The position numbers were made by a program, and so were the translations under genes. A DNA stretch of 5,307 nt. Origin: Lysobacterales bacterium (lineage in GTDB: Bacteria > Pseudomonadota > Gammaproteobacteria > Xanthomonadales > SZUA-36). Within the stretch, counting starts at the first letter, position 1. Each line of letters starts with the position of its first letter. The stretch lies in the NCBI GenBank assembly GCA_026196445.1, contig JAPHTE010000446.1, positions 1 through 5,307 of the forward strand, read 5' to 3'. Shown piece by piece: positions 5,098 through 5,307 of this stretch. Under the pieces are notes generated by a model. It saw only the letters and a program-made list of their open reading frames with translations. It was not told the origin of the DNA and made no database searches.

Positions 5098-5307
5098 TCA
5101 CAGGCTGGCGGACAACAGCACCTCGAGCCTGCCATCCGGCAATAACATCCCCTGGTCAATATCGAAATCCGGCAACAGGTTGACGAGAATGGCCTGCGTG
5201 TGGGGAAAGGTGCGTGGCTGCACACCACTGCGCGGACGTATGGAAAAGATGTGATCCTGCCTGATTCCGTATTGCTGGTTGGAAAAAGAGGTGTCCAGCG
5301 TCCTGAC
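5098..5307 (-). CDS. Unidentified protein, C-terminal 69 residues only
   Basis: An open frame runs from the right edge (first codon at 5307-5305) on the - strand to TGA at 5100-5098, giving the last 69 residues of a protein whose start lies outside the window. It contains no start near the edge, so a start-to-stop ORF search would miss it. Evidence that it is real: it is open across the whole available stretch, has a plausible composition, and ends just before the hairpin at 5046-5082 in convergent arrangement with the zinc-ribbon gene. Recognisable segments are QDHIFSIRPRSG, TFPHTQAILVNLLPDFDIDQG and LPDGRLEVLLSASL, which look like a soluble alpha/beta or beta-rich domain; no membrane helix is obvious. 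I do not recognise the family and assign no function. A competing - strand frame at 4953-5228 is rejected because it runs back through the zinc-ribbon gene. Confidence 0.65.
   Translation of the reverse strand, partial: VRTLDTSFSNQQYGIRQDHIFSIRPRSGVQPRTFPHTQAILVNLLPDFDIDQGMLLPDGRLEVLLSASL

Noticed and set aside
5078..5145. Direct repeat CCGGCAATAA at 5078-5087 and 5136-5145, with a partial copy at 5169-5175
   Set aside because: The 10-bp match is short; the second and third copies lie inside the partial coding frame and the first overlaps the hairpin arm. Chance is adequate as an explanation.
4953..5228. A 91-codon - strand open frame at the right end
   Set aside because: It runs back into the zinc-ribbon gene, has a Cys/Arg-rich translation without a motif, and competes with a better frame that is open to the window edge and stops at 5098.

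Overview
The window looks like a chromosomal stretch from a Gram-negative bacterium, most likely a gammaproteobacterium and possibly a marine or sediment lineage (inference). The reasons are a lipid-anchored OmpA-type peptidoglycan-binding protein with an outer-membrane sorting signal, a secreted M14 metallopeptidase, a DinF-like MATE transporter, E. coli-like Shine-Dalgarno sites and a moderately GC-rich base composition. I see no insertion sequence, tRNA, rRNA, CRISPR array, phage gene or toxin-antitoxin pair.

Layout, left to right. (1) The 3' half of a MATE efflux transporter enters from the left edge on the + strand and stops at 635. (2) A bidirectional intrinsic terminator at 712-744 separates it from a convergent pair on the - strand: an OmpA/TSP3-repeat lipoprotein (766-1683) and, upstream of it, a zinc carboxypeptidase-like M14 peptidase (1835-3697). 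The 151-bp gap between these two contains a good -10 box, so the lipoprotein probably has its own promoter. (3) A divergent intergenic region (3698-3841) holds overlapping -10-like sequences on both strands and a perfect 7-1-7 inverted repeat. (4) On the + strand follow a PAPS-dependent sulfotransferase (3842-4546) and a small two-site zinc-ribbon protein of the zf-TFIIB type (4660-5025). (5) A long hairpin (5046-5082) separates the zinc-ribbon gene from a convergent - strand gene whose last 69 codons (5098-5307) are in the window.

The genes do not form one obvious pathway. The OmpA lipoprotein and the M14 peptidase both act in the cell envelope or periplasm, and the sulfotransferase may modify a surface glycan, but nothing in the sequence ties them together. 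The window reads as mostly ordinary core-type content. The points most worth a second look are a T8 tract early in the sulfotransferase where a slip in either direction truncates the protein, the exactly periodic four-unit calcium-binding repeat array in the lipoprotein, the asymmetric duplicated zinc site in the zf-TFIIB protein, and the unidentified partial gene at the right edge. I do not see convincing evidence of a new multi-gene system.
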